Below are positions 33,006-42,253 of a DNA stretch of 64,000 nucleotides, in pieces. The notes beneath the pieces were generated by a model. That model did not search any database and was not told the DNA's origin. It saw only the letters and a program-made list of their open reading frames with translations. Source of the stretch: Streptomyces sp. NBC_00341 (GTDB lineage: Bacteria; Actinomycetota; Actinomycetes; Streptomycetales; Streptomycetaceae); assembly GCF_041435055.1 (NCBI RefSeq), contig NZ_CP108002.1, positions 7,874,001 through 7,938,000 of the forward strand, in the 5' to 3' direction. Position 1 is the first letter of the stretch. Each line of letters begins with the position of its first letter. The position numbers and the translations under genes are program-made.

Positions 33006-33948
33006 GAAGACCCGCGCCACGTCCGCGACCACGGCGCCCGCGCCCCGGCCGGCCCGCAAGCCCAGGACCGACGGCAGACCGCCGTGGATGGAACGCCCGA
33101 CCCGGGTGGGACAGACCGCCAAGGCGGTGGCCGTCGTCGTGGTCGTCCTCGCCGTCGCCTACCCGCTGGTCGGCGTCATCGGAACGAGCTTCGCCTCGCA
33201 GACCGACATCATCAAGGCCTCCGGCCTCGTCCTGTGGCCCGACCACCCCAACCTGGACGCCTACCGCACGATCTTCACGGGCGGCGTCGTCACCCGGGCG
33301 CTGCTCGTCTCCGTGGGCATCACCGTGTTCGGCACCCTGGCCAGCCTGCTCGTCACGGTCGGCATGGCGTACGGACTCTCCCGCCGCGAGGTCACCGGCT
33401 CCCGCCCCATCCTGATGATCGCCCTGTTCACCATGCTGTTCAACGCGGGCATCATCCCGAACTTCCTGCTGGTCAAGGGGCTCGGGCTGTACGACACCTA
33501 CGCGGCGCTCGTCATGCCCACCCTGGTCAGCGCCTTCAACCTGGTCGTCCTGCGGTCCTTCTTCATGAGCCTGCCGGACGAGCTGTACGACGCGGCGAAG
33601 GTCGACGGCGCCGGCGACATCCGCATCCTGGTGCGCATCGTCCTCCCGCTCTCCAAAGCGGTCCTCGCCGTGATCAGCCTCTTCTACGCGGTGACGTACT
33701 GGAACGCCTTCTTCAACTCGCTCCTGTACCTCAACGACTCCGACAAATGGCCGCTGCCCATGGTGCTGCGGACCTACGTCCTCCAGGGCCAGAGCCTCAA
33801 CTCGGCCTCGGCCGGCGAGGTGCTCGCCCCGCAGCAGGCCGTACAGATGGCGGTCCTGGTGATCGCCGTCGTACCGATCCTCTGCGTCTACCCGTTCCTC
33901 CAGCGCTACTTCACCAAGGGCGTGCTCACGGGCGCCGTCAAGGGCTGA
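32992..33948 (+). CDS. Carbohydrate ABC transporter permease (LplC/YtcP-like)
   Basis: 318 residues, six membrane segments, EAA-loop variant ELYDAAKVDGAGDIRILVRIVLP. The GTG start at 32992 overlaps the first permease gene by 14 bases, with AAGGGG upstream. It pairs with the upstream permease to form the membrane channel and precedes the binding-protein gene. The LplC/YtcP type fits uptake of unsaturated or uronate-containing oligosaccharides. Confidence 0.9.
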   Translation: MLTAEKTRATSATTAPAPRPARKPRTDGRPPWMERPTRVGQTAKAVAVVVVVLAVAYPLVGVIGTSFASQTDIIKASGLVLWPDHPNLDAYRTIFTGGVVTRALLVSVGITVFGTLASLLVTVGMAYGLSRREVTGSRPILMIALFTMLFNAGIIPNFLLVKGLGLYDTYAALVMPTLVSAFNLVVLRSFFMSLPDELYDAAKVDGAGDIRILVRIVLPLSKAVLAVISLFYAVTYWNAFFNSLLYLNDSDKWPLPMVLRTYVLQGQSLNSASAGEVLAPQQAVQMAVLVIAVVPILCVYPFLQRYFTKGVLTGAVKG

Positions 33949-33999
33949 GCGCAGCCCCCGCCCCCCACTCCTTCCTTCCCCTCTCCCAAGGAGACTCAG

Positions 34000-35673
34000 G
34001 TGCCGAGCTCAACCCCCGTCAACCGCAGAGCGCTGTTCCGCATGGGTGCGGGCATCGGTCTGGGACTGGCCGCCGCCCCGCTGCTCGCCGCCTGCGGCGA
34101 CGGCGGCACGACCGCCAAGGCCGAGGCCAAGAGCGCCTCGCTGCTCCCCGACACCGCGATCCGCAACATCGGTGTCAAGCCCGATCTGGCCGGCACCGCC
34201 GCCGGCGTCCCGCAGGGCTTCTTCAGCTACCCGGCCAAGCCGCTGCGGGCCACCAAGGGCACCCCGCTCAAGGGGGCGAAGCCGATCAGCGCGACGATGG
34301 AGACGTTCTCACCGCCGCCGCCCTCGCGCGGCCGGAACGCCGCCTGGCAGGAGATCGAGAAGCTGCTCGGCGGGCAGGTGAACGTCACCGCCGTCCCCGC
34401 CGACGACTACGGCACCAAGTTCTCCACCATGGTCGCCAGCGACAGCCTGCCGGACCTCTTCATGTACCCGGAGACCGGCGGCGTCGACAACAAGGCGGCC
34501 TTCCTCCAGGCCAAGTGCGCCGACCTGACCCCGTACCTCGCCGGGGACAAGGTCAAGGACTACCCCAACCTGGCCGCGATCCCGAAGGGTGCCTGGCAGT
34601 CCGCCATCTTCGGCGGGAAGCTCTACGGCATCCCGATCGCGCGCACCGGTACGGGTGGCGCCGGTGTCTACCGCCACGACCTCTTCGAGGAGGCCGGCGT
34701 CACGAGTCTCGACCAGATCACCGACCTCGACCGCTTCGTCGAGATCTGCAAGGAGCTCACCCGCCCCAAGAAGGACCAGTACGCGATCATCGCGGGTGCC
34801 ACCAGCATGCTCGCCATGTCCGCGGGTGCGCCGTACTACTGGCGGCTGGACGAGAAGACCGGCAAGTTCACCACCGATCTGGAGACTCCGGAGTTCCGCA
34901 AGGCGGTGGAGACCGCCCGGCTGCTGTACAAGGCGGGCTGCTTCTACCCGGGCACGCTCCAGATGTCCGGGGCGCAGAAGGCCCAGTACACGGACATGTT
35001 CAAGAACGGCAAGGGCGCCTACGTCTACGACGGGATGCCCACCTACCTGGCGCCCGGTGTCGGCTACGTCGCGGCGATGAAGGCGGTCGACAAGAAGTAC
35101 GACCCGCGCCCGTTCGTACCGGTGGGGAAGGACGCCATCGCGTGGATGGACAACGTGGAGCTCCAGAACACCCACGTCAAGCAGGCGTCCGGTGACCGCG
35201 TCAAGGAGATCCTGGCCTTCGCGGACTTCGCGGCCTCGCCGTTCGGCAGCCTGGAGTACACCCTCATCAACTACGGGGTCGAGGGCAAGGACTTCACCCG
35301 TGACGCGCAGGGCAACCCGGCGCTGACCAAGCAGGGCACCCAGGACGTCACCGTGCCCTGGAAGTTCGTGGCCTCCGCCGTCCCCGCGATCTTCAGCGCC
35401 GACTCGGAGCCGGGCGTACGCCACGTCCACGACACGTTCACCAAGATGATCCCGGTCATGGAACAGGATCCGACGCTCCAGTACTCCTCGCCCACCTGGG
35501 ACTCCAAGGGCTCCGGCAGTCTCAACACGCTGAAGGGCGATGCCCTCAAGGACATCATCTCCGGGCGCAAGCCGATGTCCGCCTACGACCAGCTGGTCAA
35601 GGACTACCTGGCCAAGGGCGGCGAGCAGGCCCGGGGAGAGTTCGAGGACGCCTTCCAGAAGGGCAAGAAGTGA
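34000..35673 (+). CDS. Extracellular solute-binding lipoprotein (LplA-like)
   Basis: 557 residues. A lipoprotein signal with lipobox LLAAC (Cys near 31) anchors it to the outer face of the membrane. The family-1-like binding protein has the long LplA architecture (ETFSPPPPSRGRNAAWQEI, DSLPDLFMYPETGG). GTG start with AAGGAG six bases before. It delivers the substrate to the two permeases upstream and overlaps the next gene by four bases. Ligand probably an oligosaccharide or glycopeptide fragment. Confidence 0.92.
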   Translation: MPSSTPVNRRALFRMGAGIGLGLAAAPLLAACGDGGTTAKAEAKSASLLPDTAIRNIGVKPDLAGTAAGVPQGFFSYPAKPLRATKGTPLKGAKPISATMETFSPPPPSRGRNAAWQEIEKLLGGQVNVTAVPADDYGTKFSTMVASDSLPDLFMYPETGGVDNKAAFLQAKCADLTPYLAGDKVKDYPNLAAIPKGAWQSAIFGGKLYGIPIARTGTGGAGVYRHDLFEEAGVTSLDQITDLDRFVEICKELTRPKKDQYAIIAGATSMLAMSAGAPYYWRLDEKTGKFTTDLETPEFRKAVETARLLYKAGCFYPGTLQMSGAQKAQYTDMFKNGKGAYVYDGMPTYLAPGVGYVAAMKAVDKKYDPRPFVPVGKDAIAWMDNVELQNTHVKQASGDRVKEILAFADFAASPFGSLEYTLINYGVEGKDFTRDAQGNPALTKQGTQDVTVPWKFVASAVPAIFSADSEPGVRHVHDTFTKMIPVMEQDPTLQYSSPTWDSKGSGSLNTLKGDALKDIISGRKPMSAYDQLVKDYLAKGGEQARGEFEDAFQKGKK

Positions 35674-37148
35674 TGACCGCTCCCACCAGCAGGCGTACGG
35701 CCCTGAGAATCGGCGGCGCGGCGGTTGCCGCTGCCGCCGCGATCCCCGCCCTCGGCTCGCCCGCCGCGGCGCGACCGCACCGCTTCGACCCGAAGCCCGG
35801 CGCGAACGGGGTCGGCGACCCGCTCTTCCCGACCCTCGGCAACGGCGGCTACCAGGTCCTTCACTACGACCTGACCTTCGACTTCACCCCGGTCACGTAC
35901 GACTTCTCCGGCACGGTGAGGATCAACGCCAGGGCCACCCAGGACCTCTCCGCGTTCAACCTCGACACCGACGGCCACACCATCGACACGGTGACCGTCT
36001 CCGGCCGTCCCGCCCGCTGGGAGCTCACGCCGGGCCAGAGCGGACAGGAGCTCACTGTCACCCCGGCGCGCCCGCTCCACGACGGACAGGCGTTCACCGT
36101 CGAGATCGGCTACCGGGGCAACGGCAAGGCGCCCCGGCTCGGCCTCACCGGCTGGAACTTCGGCACCGACGGCGGATTCGCCTCGGCCGCCCAGTCCTCG
36201 CGCGCCGACACCTTCCTGCCGTGCAACGACACCCCGTCCGACAAGGCGACGTGGACCTTCCACATCAGCGCGCCCAAGGGCTTCGTCGCCACCGCCAACG
36301 GTGAACTCACCCACCGGACCCGGCGCGCCGACGGCTCCTGCGTCTGGCACTTCGCCCTGCGCGAGCGGATGGCGACCGAACTCATCGGCATCGCCGTCGT
36401 CAAGGGCACCTACCTGTACGGCACCAGCCACCGGGGCCTGCCGCTGAGGCACATCGTGCCCCAGGGACAGGAGGAGAAGTACGGCCCGATCGTGGCCCGC
36501 ACCCCGGACCATCTCGCCTGGCTGGAGGCGAAGTTCGGCCGCTACCCGTTCTCCGTCTACGGCCTCCACATCTACGACGGCTACACCGACGCCCTGGAGA
36601 ACCAGACCCTGTCGCTGTTCTCCACCAACTGGTTCAAGCCCAACGCCGACGGACAGCCCGGCTACGAGACCACCATGGTCCACGAGCTCGTCCACCAGTG
36701 GTTCGGCGACTCCGTCACCCCGGACGACTGGCAGCAGGCCTGGCTCAACGAGGGCCCCGCCGTGTACTACGCCGGTCTGTACGGCGAGGAGCGCGGCTGG
36801 TCCGTCTTCGAGGACAAGATGAGGACGACGTACGAGAAGCTCGACGTCGTCCGCGCGGCCGACGGCCCGCCCGGACTGCCGAGGGCGCTCGGCGGCACCA
36901 ACATCTACGACGGCGGCGCACTCGTCCTGTACGCCCTGAGCCTGCGGGCCGGCCGGCGGAGGTTCGACACGGTGATGCGCGAGTGGGTCAAGCGTTTCAA
37001 GGACTCCACGTACACCACAGAGCAGTTCATCCGGCACACCGTCGACGTCACCGGTGACCGGAGCCTGGACCCGTTCCTGCGCGACTGGCTCTTCGGGGCC
37101 GTCAACCCGCCCATGCCCGGCCACCCCGACTGGAAGGCCACCGCGTGA
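35670..37148 (+). CDS. Secreted M1-family metallopeptidase
   Basis: 492 residues. A Tat-like signal (SRRTALRIGGAAVAAAAAI) exports it. The zinc site is HELVHQWFG (His338, His342) with Glu361 eighteen residues on, and ALENQTLSLF stands in for GAMEN. It would remove N-terminal residues from peptides outside the cell, here probably those freed by the M60 peptidase. ATG overlaps the binding-protein stop (ATGA), so it is translated with the importer operon. M1 peptidases of about 490 residues lack the long C-terminal helical domain of PepN. Confidence 0.9.
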   Translation: MMTAPTSRRTALRIGGAAVAAAAAIPALGSPAAARPHRFDPKPGANGVGDPLFPTLGNGGYQVLHYDLTFDFTPVTYDFSGTVRINARATQDLSAFNLDTDGHTIDTVTVSGRPARWELTPGQSGQELTVTPARPLHDGQAFTVEIGYRGNGKAPRLGLTGWNFGTDGGFASAAQSSRADTFLPCNDTPSDKATWTFHISAPKGFVATANGELTHRTRRADGSCVWHFALRERMATELIGIAVVKGTYLYGTSHRGLPLRHIVPQGQEEKYGPIVARTPDHLAWLEAKFGRYPFSVYGLHIYDGYTDALENQTLSLFSTNWFKPNADGQPGYETTMVHELVHQWFGDSVTPDDWQQAWLNEGPAVYYAGLYGEERGWSVFEDKMRTTYEKLDVVRAADGPPGLPRALGGTNIYDGGALVLYALSLRAGRRRFDTVMREWVKRFKDSTYTTEQFIRHTVDVTGDRSLDPFLRDWLFGAVNPPMPGHPDWKATA

Positions 37149-39343
37149 ACCGCACCGTGAACACCGTACGAGGAACCGCCGCTGCCGCCACCGCCGCATT
37201 CCTGGCCGCGCTGCTCACCGCCCCGGCCGCCCAGGCCGCGCCCGGCGCCCGCACCCTGTACGCGGCCCCCGACGGCCGCGGCACCTCCTGCACCGTCAGC
37301 CGCCCCTGTACCCCGGAGGGTGCCCGCGACCGGGCCCGCACCGAGAAGGGGCGCGACGTCCGCGTCCTCCTCAAGGACGGCACGTACCGGCTCGACGCGC
37401 CCCTGAGGCTCGGCCCGGACGACTCCGGCACCACCTGGGCCGCCGCCCCCGGCGCCCGCCCCGTCCTCTCCGGCGGACAGGACATCACCGGCTGGCACCG
37501 CAACGCCGACGGCACCTGGAGCGCCGCCGTCCCCGCCGGGGTCACCCCGCGCCAGCTCTTCGTCGACGGCGAGCGCGCCACCCGCGCCCGCGGCGAGGCC
37601 TGCGCGGCGAGCACCTGCGACGCCTCCGCCACCGGCATGACCGGCGCCACCGCGACCGGGATCGACCACTGGCAGCGCCCCACCGACGCCGAAGCGGTCA
37701 TCCGGGTCCGCTGGCGGAACTACCACTGCCGGATCGCCGGCGTCAGCGGCGACACCATGACGTTCGTCCAGCCCTGCTGGACCAACTCGGCGAGCGGCAC
37801 GGACCGCACCGGCCCCGCCTGGGACTCCACCGCCGTCGACTCCACCCGCTACAGCGGTGTCGCCTTCTTCGAGAACGCCCCCGAACTCCTCGACCAGCCG
37901 GGCGAGTTCGTATGGGACTCGAAGGGCCGCACCGTCACCTACCTGCCGCGCAAGGGCGAGGACATGCGCCGCGCGCGGACCGTCACCCCGCACACCGAAC
38001 AGCTGCTCGTCGTCGATGGCGCCCATGACGTCACCGTCAGCGGGATCGGCTTCGCGTATGCGGCCTACCGGCAGCCCGGCACCGATGAGGGCTACGCGGG
38101 AATGCAGGCCGGTCTCACCCTGACCGGCGCCACCGGCCCCGTCGACCACGCGGGCCGCTACTACACCAAGCCGTCCGCCGCGGTCACCGTCCGCGGCGGC
38201 CGGCGGGTGCACGTCGACAGCAGCCGGTTCAGCCATCTCGGCGGCGCCGGAGCGATCCTGGAGGCCGGCACCAAGGACAGCTCGCTGACCCGTTCGTCCT
38301 TCACCGACCTGTCCTCGGGCGCCGTCTACGTCGGAGACACCGAACCGATGCCGGAGGCGTCACTGACGGGGGAGCGGAACACCGTCGCGTACAACACCAT
38401 CAGCCGCTCCGGCGTCGAGTACACCGACTCGGTGGGCATCTGGGCCGGTTACGAGGCAGGCCTGAGCGTCGACCACAACAGCCTGGACCACCTCCCGTAC
38501 TCCGCGATCTCGGTCGGCTGGGGCTGGAACCAGCCCGAGGCCCGGAAGTCCGTACTGCGTGACAACAAGGTGACGGGCAACCGCATCACCGACGTCATGG
38601 AGGTCGCACAGCAGCAGCACGACGGCGGCGCGATCTACACCCAGGGCGCGCAGCCCGGCACCGTCCTCAGCGGCAACTACATCAACCGCTCCGCGTACGG
38701 CAACACCGAACGCGACGGGAACGGCATCTACCTCGACGAGCAGTCCTCGCACATCACCGTCGAGCGCAACGTCATCACCCGCATCGGCTACAAGTGGGTC
38801 TCGAACTGGGCGGACTACGGAATCCGGAACACCGCGCGCGGCAACTGGACCGACACCGCCGCCCCCGCCCTCGGCGGAACCGGCTCGGTCATGACGGACA
38901 ACCTGACCGGCCTCGACCGGCTGCCCGCTCAGGCGCTCGCCGTCGCCGCACGGGCGGGCGCCCACGGCGGACCGGTCGAGCAGCTCCGCACCGACCTGGC
39001 CCGCACCGGCACCGCGACCCAGTCCTCGACCGACGGCACGGCGACGGCGGCACTCGCCCTGGACGCCGACACCAACACCGACACCCGCACCCTCTCGGAG
39101 GCGGGCGCCTGGTGGCAGGCGGACCTCGGCGCCGTCCGGCACGTCCGACAGGTCGAGATCTGGAACGACGCCGCCACCACGACGGCCGACTTCGACGTCG
39201 TCACCGACGACGGCACGGTGCACGTCAGCGGGAAGGCGCTGCGTCCCACGCTGGTGAACCTGGACAGCCGGACCCGCACGGTGAGGATCGTGACGTCCGG
39301 CACGGGCCGGGTGGCCCTGGCCCAGGTGCTCATCCACCCCTGA
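37145..39343 (+). CDS. Secreted right-handed beta-helix protein with discoidin-like C-terminal domain
   Basis: 732 residues. Signal peptide 1-32 (cleavage near AQA-AP). Residues about 90-570 show right-handed beta-helix repeats as in pectate-lyase-like or GH-type enzymes (NTVAYNTISRSGVEY, GNYINRSAYGNTERDGNGIYLDEQ in pieces). The last 120 residues resemble an F5/8 type C/CBM32 domain (ATQSSTDGTA, WWQADLGAVRHVRQVEIW), which binds glycans. The GTG start overlaps the M1 stop. It likely acts on the glycan portion of the same substrate. Catalytic residues not assigned. Confidence 0.88.
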   Translation: MNRTVNTVRGTAAAATAAFLAALLTAPAAQAAPGARTLYAAPDGRGTSCTVSRPCTPEGARDRARTEKGRDVRVLLKDGTYRLDAPLRLGPDDSGTTWAAAPGARPVLSGGQDITGWHRNADGTWSAAVPAGVTPRQLFVDGERATRARGEACAASTCDASATGMTGATATGIDHWQRPTDAEAVIRVRWRNYHCRIAGVSGDTMTFVQPCWTNSASGTDRTGPAWDSTAVDSTRYSGVAFFENAPELLDQPGEFVWDSKGRTVTYLPRKGEDMRRARTVTPHTEQLLVVDGAHDVTVSGIGFAYAAYRQPGTDEGYAGMQAGLTLTGATGPVDHAGRYYTKPSAAVTVRGGRRVHVDSSRFSHLGGAGAILEAGTKDSSLTRSSFTDLSSGAVYVGDTEPMPEASLTGERNTVAYNTISRSGVEYTDSVGIWAGYEAGLSVDHNSLDHLPYSAISVGWGWNQPEARKSVLRDNKVTGNRITDVMEVAQQQHDGGAIYTQGAQPGTVLSGNYINRSAYGNTERDGNGIYLDEQSSHITVERNVITRIGYKWVSNWADYGIRNTARGNWTDTAAPALGGTGSVMTDNLTGLDRLPAQALAVAARAGAHGGPVEQLRTDLARTGTATQSSTDGTATAALALDADTNTDTRTLSEAGAWWQADLGAVRHVRQVEIWNDAATTTADFDVVTDDGTVHVSGKALRPTLVNLDSRTRTVRIVTSGTGRVALAQVLIHP

Positions 39344-39366
39344 CACCCCCCACCACCGCGCACACC

Positions 39367-39402
39367 GATCGCCGGACCGGCCCCTGGGCCCGTCCGGCGA
39401 TC
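39367..39402. terminator. Hairpin terminator between importer operon and TetR gene
   Basis: GATCGCCGGAC (39367-39377) pairs perfectly with GTCCGGCGATC (39392-39402). It lies 24 bases after the beta-helix stop and 30 bases from the convergent TetR stop. Confidence 0.8.
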
Positions 39403-39431
39403 CGCGTCGTACGCCCCGGGGCCCCGGGTGC

Positions 39432-40154
39432 TCACTCCAGCCCGAAGGTGTCCGCCAGCATTGCGACCTGCGCGTCCAGCAGGGTGCCCCCGCTGTGTCC
39501 CATCCCCTCGAACTGGCCCGCTGCCTCCAGGCCCACGGAGCCGTGCAGCTGCGCCCAGGCGAGGAGCGCGCCGGCCAGAGCTCCGGCAGCGCCCGCCGGG
39601 CCGGCGGCGTCCGCCGCGTACTCGGCCACCCAGCCGCCCACAGCCGGATCCCCGTCCAGCCAGGCCGCCATCTGTGCCACCACCGGCGCCACACCCGCCC
39701 CTGGCGTCCCGCCCGCGAATACCGGAAGGAACGGCCCGAGCACCGCGCGCGCCCGGTCCAGCGTGTCGGCGGGCGCGACATACCCCGGCACCGGGGCGCC
39801 CTGGATCAGGAGATACCGGTGCGGCTCCCGGACCGCCCAGGCCCGGTACGCCACCGCCAGCGCGTGCAGCCGCTCGCGCGGGCTCTGCGCGGCGGCCACC
39901 GAACGGGCGCCCGCCGCGCCGATGGCCGAGGCGGCATCGTCGTACGCGTCCCTGATCAGCGCATGCAGCAGGTCGTCGCGGCTGCCGAAGTAGCGGTAGA
40001 GCGCGGGCCCGGACAGGCCCATGTCCTTGGCGATCCGGGTGAGCGCGAGCGCCGCCACACCCCCTTCGGCCAGCTGTCGCAGGGCCGCTTCCTTGATCTC
40101 CGCCCGGGTCTGCTCCCGGTAGCGGGCCCGCGGCCCCTGCTGCGCCTCGGCCAT
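39432..40154 (-). CDS. TetR/AcrR-family regulator (WHG-type C-terminal domain)
   Basis: 240 residues. HTH at about 30-60 (LALTRIAKDMGLSGPALYRYFGSRDDLL). The C-terminal half resembles TetR_C WHG regulators (RAWAVREPHRYLLIQGAPVPGY). It is divergent from an NAD-dependent epimerase/dehydratase-like gene and probably represses it and itself through the GTTAC-N5-sTAAC boxes at 40188-40246. Ligand unknown. Confidence 0.88.
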   Translation of the reverse strand: MAEAQQGPRARYREQTRAEIKEAALRQLAEGGVAALALTRIAKDMGLSGPALYRYFGSRDDLLHALIRDAYDDAASAIGAAGARSVAAAQSPRERLHALAVAYRAWAVREPHRYLLIQGAPVPGYVAPADTLDRARAVLGPFLPVFAGGTPGAGVAPVVAQMAAWLDGDPAVGGWVAEYAADAAGPAGAAGALAGALLAWAQLHGSVGLEAAGQFEGMGHSGGTLLDAQVAMLADTFGLE

Positions 40155-40187
40155 CCCCGGCCCCTTCCGCTAGGCAAGCTCACTTCA

Positions 40188-40246
40188 GTTACGGATTGTA
40201 ACAGTCAGCCTTGCAAGGCAGCATCGCAAGAGTTACTGTCTCTAAC
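40188..40246. promoter_or_regulatory. Paired TetR operators and central palindrome in the divergent gap
   Basis: GTTAC-GGATT-GTAAC at 40188-40202 is a perfect 5-5-5 inverted repeat. GTTAC-TGTCT-CTAAC at 40232-40246 is a near copy, centres 44 bp apart. Between them lies the perfect 12-bp palindrome GCCTTGCAAGGC (40208-40219). Confidence 0.6.
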
Positions 40247-40320
40247 AGAAGCGACAAGCCGTAGCGCTCGGGGTGTGTGGAAGCGACCCGGGTGACCGTC
40301 CGCATCACAGGGAGTACGTC

Positions 40321-41268
40321 ATGACCGCAGCACGTGATCTTCAGGTAGTCCTCGGCGCGGGCCCCGCCGGTACCGCGCTCGCCGTCGAACTCGTCCGCCG
40401 GGGCCACCCGGTCCGGCTCGTCGACCGGGCGGCCGCCGGCCCGGCGCTCGAAGGCGTCGACCGGTTCGCCGCCGATGTCGCCACCCCGGAGGGCGCCCGT
40501 GCGGCGGTCGGGGGCGCCGCCGTCGTCTACCACTGCGTCAACGTGGCGTACCACCTCCAGGTCGAGGCCATGCCGCGCATCCAGAGGGCCGTACTCGCGG
40601 CGGTCGAGGCCGAGGGCGCTCGCCTCGTGGTGCTCGACACGCTCTACCCGTACGGCGAGACGCACGGTGCGGTCATGACGGAGGACACCCCGTGGAACGC
40701 CACGACCGACAAGGGCGTGATGCGCGCCGAGCTCGACGCCCGCTACCTCGCCGCGCACACCGAGGGCCGGCTGCGGGTGGTACTGGGCCGGTCCGCCGAC
40801 TTCGTGGGGCCCGGTGTCCTCAACTCCACGTTGGGCGGCGCGGTGTTCCCCGCCGCGCTGACCGGGGGAGAGGTCCCGGCGTTCGGTGACATCGACCTGC
40901 CGCACAGCTACACGTACATCGGTGATGTCGCCGCGGGCCTCGCGACGCTGGGTGAGAACCCGGACGGCGACGGCAGGGTCTGGCACCTGCCCACCGCCCC
41001 GGCGCTCACCACGCGCCGGATCCTGGAGATGATCGAGGAGCGCGTCGGCCGTCCGCTGACCCTGACCGTCGTCGCGGAACCCCGGCCCTTCGGACCGTTC
41101 GACGAGCAGTTCATGACGGCGTACGCCGAGATGTTCTACCAGCACACGGAGGCCCAGATCGTCGACTCCTCCGCCATCGAGAAGGCGTTCGGCCTGGTGC
41201 CGAACCCCCTCTCCGCCACCGTCGACGCCACGCTCGCGTGGTACGGGGAGCTCCTGGCGGCGCACTGA
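40321..41268 (+). CDS. NAD-dependent epimerase/dehydratase family protein
   Basis: 315 residues, an extended short-chain dehydrogenase-like protein. The Rossmann motif is VVLGAGPAGTALAVEL (variant of GxxGxxG). TLYPYGE may be a degenerate YxxxK site, since the Lys is not at the expected place, so catalysis is uncertain and an NmrA- or isomerase-like role is possible. GGGAG precedes the ATG at 40321. It is the apparent target of the divergent TetR regulator. Confidence 0.82.
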   Translation: MTAARDLQVVLGAGPAGTALAVELVRRGHPVRLVDRAAAGPALEGVDRFAADVATPEGARAAVGGAAVVYHCVNVAYHLQVEAMPRIQRAVLAAVEAEGARLVVLDTLYPYGETHGAVMTEDTPWNATTDKGVMRAELDARYLAAHTEGRLRVVLGRSADFVGPGVLNSTLGGAVFPAALTGGEVPAFGDIDLPHSYTYIGDVAAGLATLGENPDGDGRVWHLPTAPALTTRRILEMIEERVGRPLTLTVVAEPRPFGPFDEQFMTAYAEMFYQHTEAQIVDSSAIEKAFGLVPNPLSATVDATLAWYGELLAAH

Positions 41269-41294
41269 GTGCGCCGGGGCGCCCCCCCGTCCGC

Positions 41295-42197
41295 TCACCG
41301 GCCCAGGAACCCGCCGATCCGCTGCCGCAGGCCCCGCGGGTCCAGGCCGTGAGCGGCGAGGTGCTCGTCCATCTGCCCGTACCGGCGCAGTTCCTGGCGG
41401 GCGACGCCCAGGCCCAGGATCCGGTGCGGGAGGGCGGCGAGCGCGTCGTTGGCCGCCGCCGTGGACGTGCCCGCGAGGTACGGCTCGACGATGACCACGT
41501 CGGCGGCCGGCCGGTCGCCGACCGCCCCGCGCAGGCCGTCCCCGTCGAACGGCCGCACCGTCGTCGCGTACAGCACGCTCACGTCGAGCCCCTCGGTGGC
41601 CGCGAGGACGTTGTCGAGCATCGGGCCGACGGCGATCACCACGCCGCCCGTCCCCTCGCGCACCGTGGTGAACCCGCCCGCCCCGCCGACCGGACGGGCC
41701 CGCTCGTTGGACTGCATGGAGAGCCGCACATAGACCCGGTCGTCCCCGGTGACGGCGTCCCGCAGCAGCGTCTCGGCCTCGTCGGGGTGCCCCGGAACGT
41801 GCACCGTCCAGCCGTCGAGGGTGTCCAGGAGCGCGACGTCGCCGGGTGCCATATGGGTGAAACCGCCGGCCGGCCAGTCGTAGGAGGCTCCGGCGCTGAC
41901 CAGTACCCCGCCCACGCCCTGGTGGCCGAAGTCCAGCTTCACCTGTTCGAAGGGGCGCTCCACCAGGAAGCTGGCGAAGGTGTGCACGATCGGCCGCATT
42001 CCGGTGAGCGCCATTCCGGCCCCGGCGCCGATGAGCAGCTGTTCCCGGATGCCGACGTTGACGACGCGGTGCGGATGGGCGCGCTCGGCCCGGCTGAAGC
42101 CGTCCCGGCTGATCTCGGCCAGCACGAGCGCCAGCCGCGGGTCCTCGTCGAGCAGGTGTGAGGTGGTCGAGATGAAACGGTCCCGCATCGTGTCCAT
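41295..42197 (-). CDS. Transketolase C-terminal half (PYR and C-domain subunit)
   Basis: 300 residues. Pyrimidine-binding domain VVNVGIREQLLIGAGAGMALTG, with the conserved Glu, followed by the transketolase C-domain (VIAVGPMLDNVLAATEG). Together with the 42254 gene it forms a split transketolase-like enzyme using thiamine diphosphate. GAGGAAG precedes the ATG at 42197. Its likely job is C2-unit transfer in a pathway other than the main pentose-phosphate route, which has a full-length enzyme in streptomycetes (family knowledge). Confidence 0.87.
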   Translation of the reverse strand: MDTMRDRFISTTSHLLDEDPRLALVLAEISRDGFSRAERAHPHRVVNVGIREQLLIGAGAGMALTGMRPIVHTFASFLVERPFEQVKLDFGHQGVGGVLVSAGASYDWPAGGFTHMAPGDVALLDTLDGWTVHVPGHPDEAETLLRDAVTGDDRVYVRLSMQSNERARPVGGAGGFTTVREGTGGVVIAVGPMLDNVLAATEGLDVSVLYATTVRPFDGDGLRGAVGDRPAADVVIVEPYLAGTSTAAANDALAALPHRILGLGVARQELRRYGQMDEHLAAHGLDPRGLRQRIGGFLGR

Positions 42198-42253
42198 GGG
42201 AGGTCTTCCTCTTCTTTTCTGTCCGTCGGTCCGGTGGATGGCTGACGCGGGGC

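Noticed and set aside
31737..33122. Extension of the hydroxyacid dehydrogenase frame
   Set aside because: It crosses the promoter region and runs antisense to the permease gene; GGAGG before GTG 31736 marks the real start.
33084..35195. 703-residue plus-strand frame
   Set aside because: Shadow of the permease and binding-protein genes in another frame; Arg/Pro/His-rich and without a recognisable domain.
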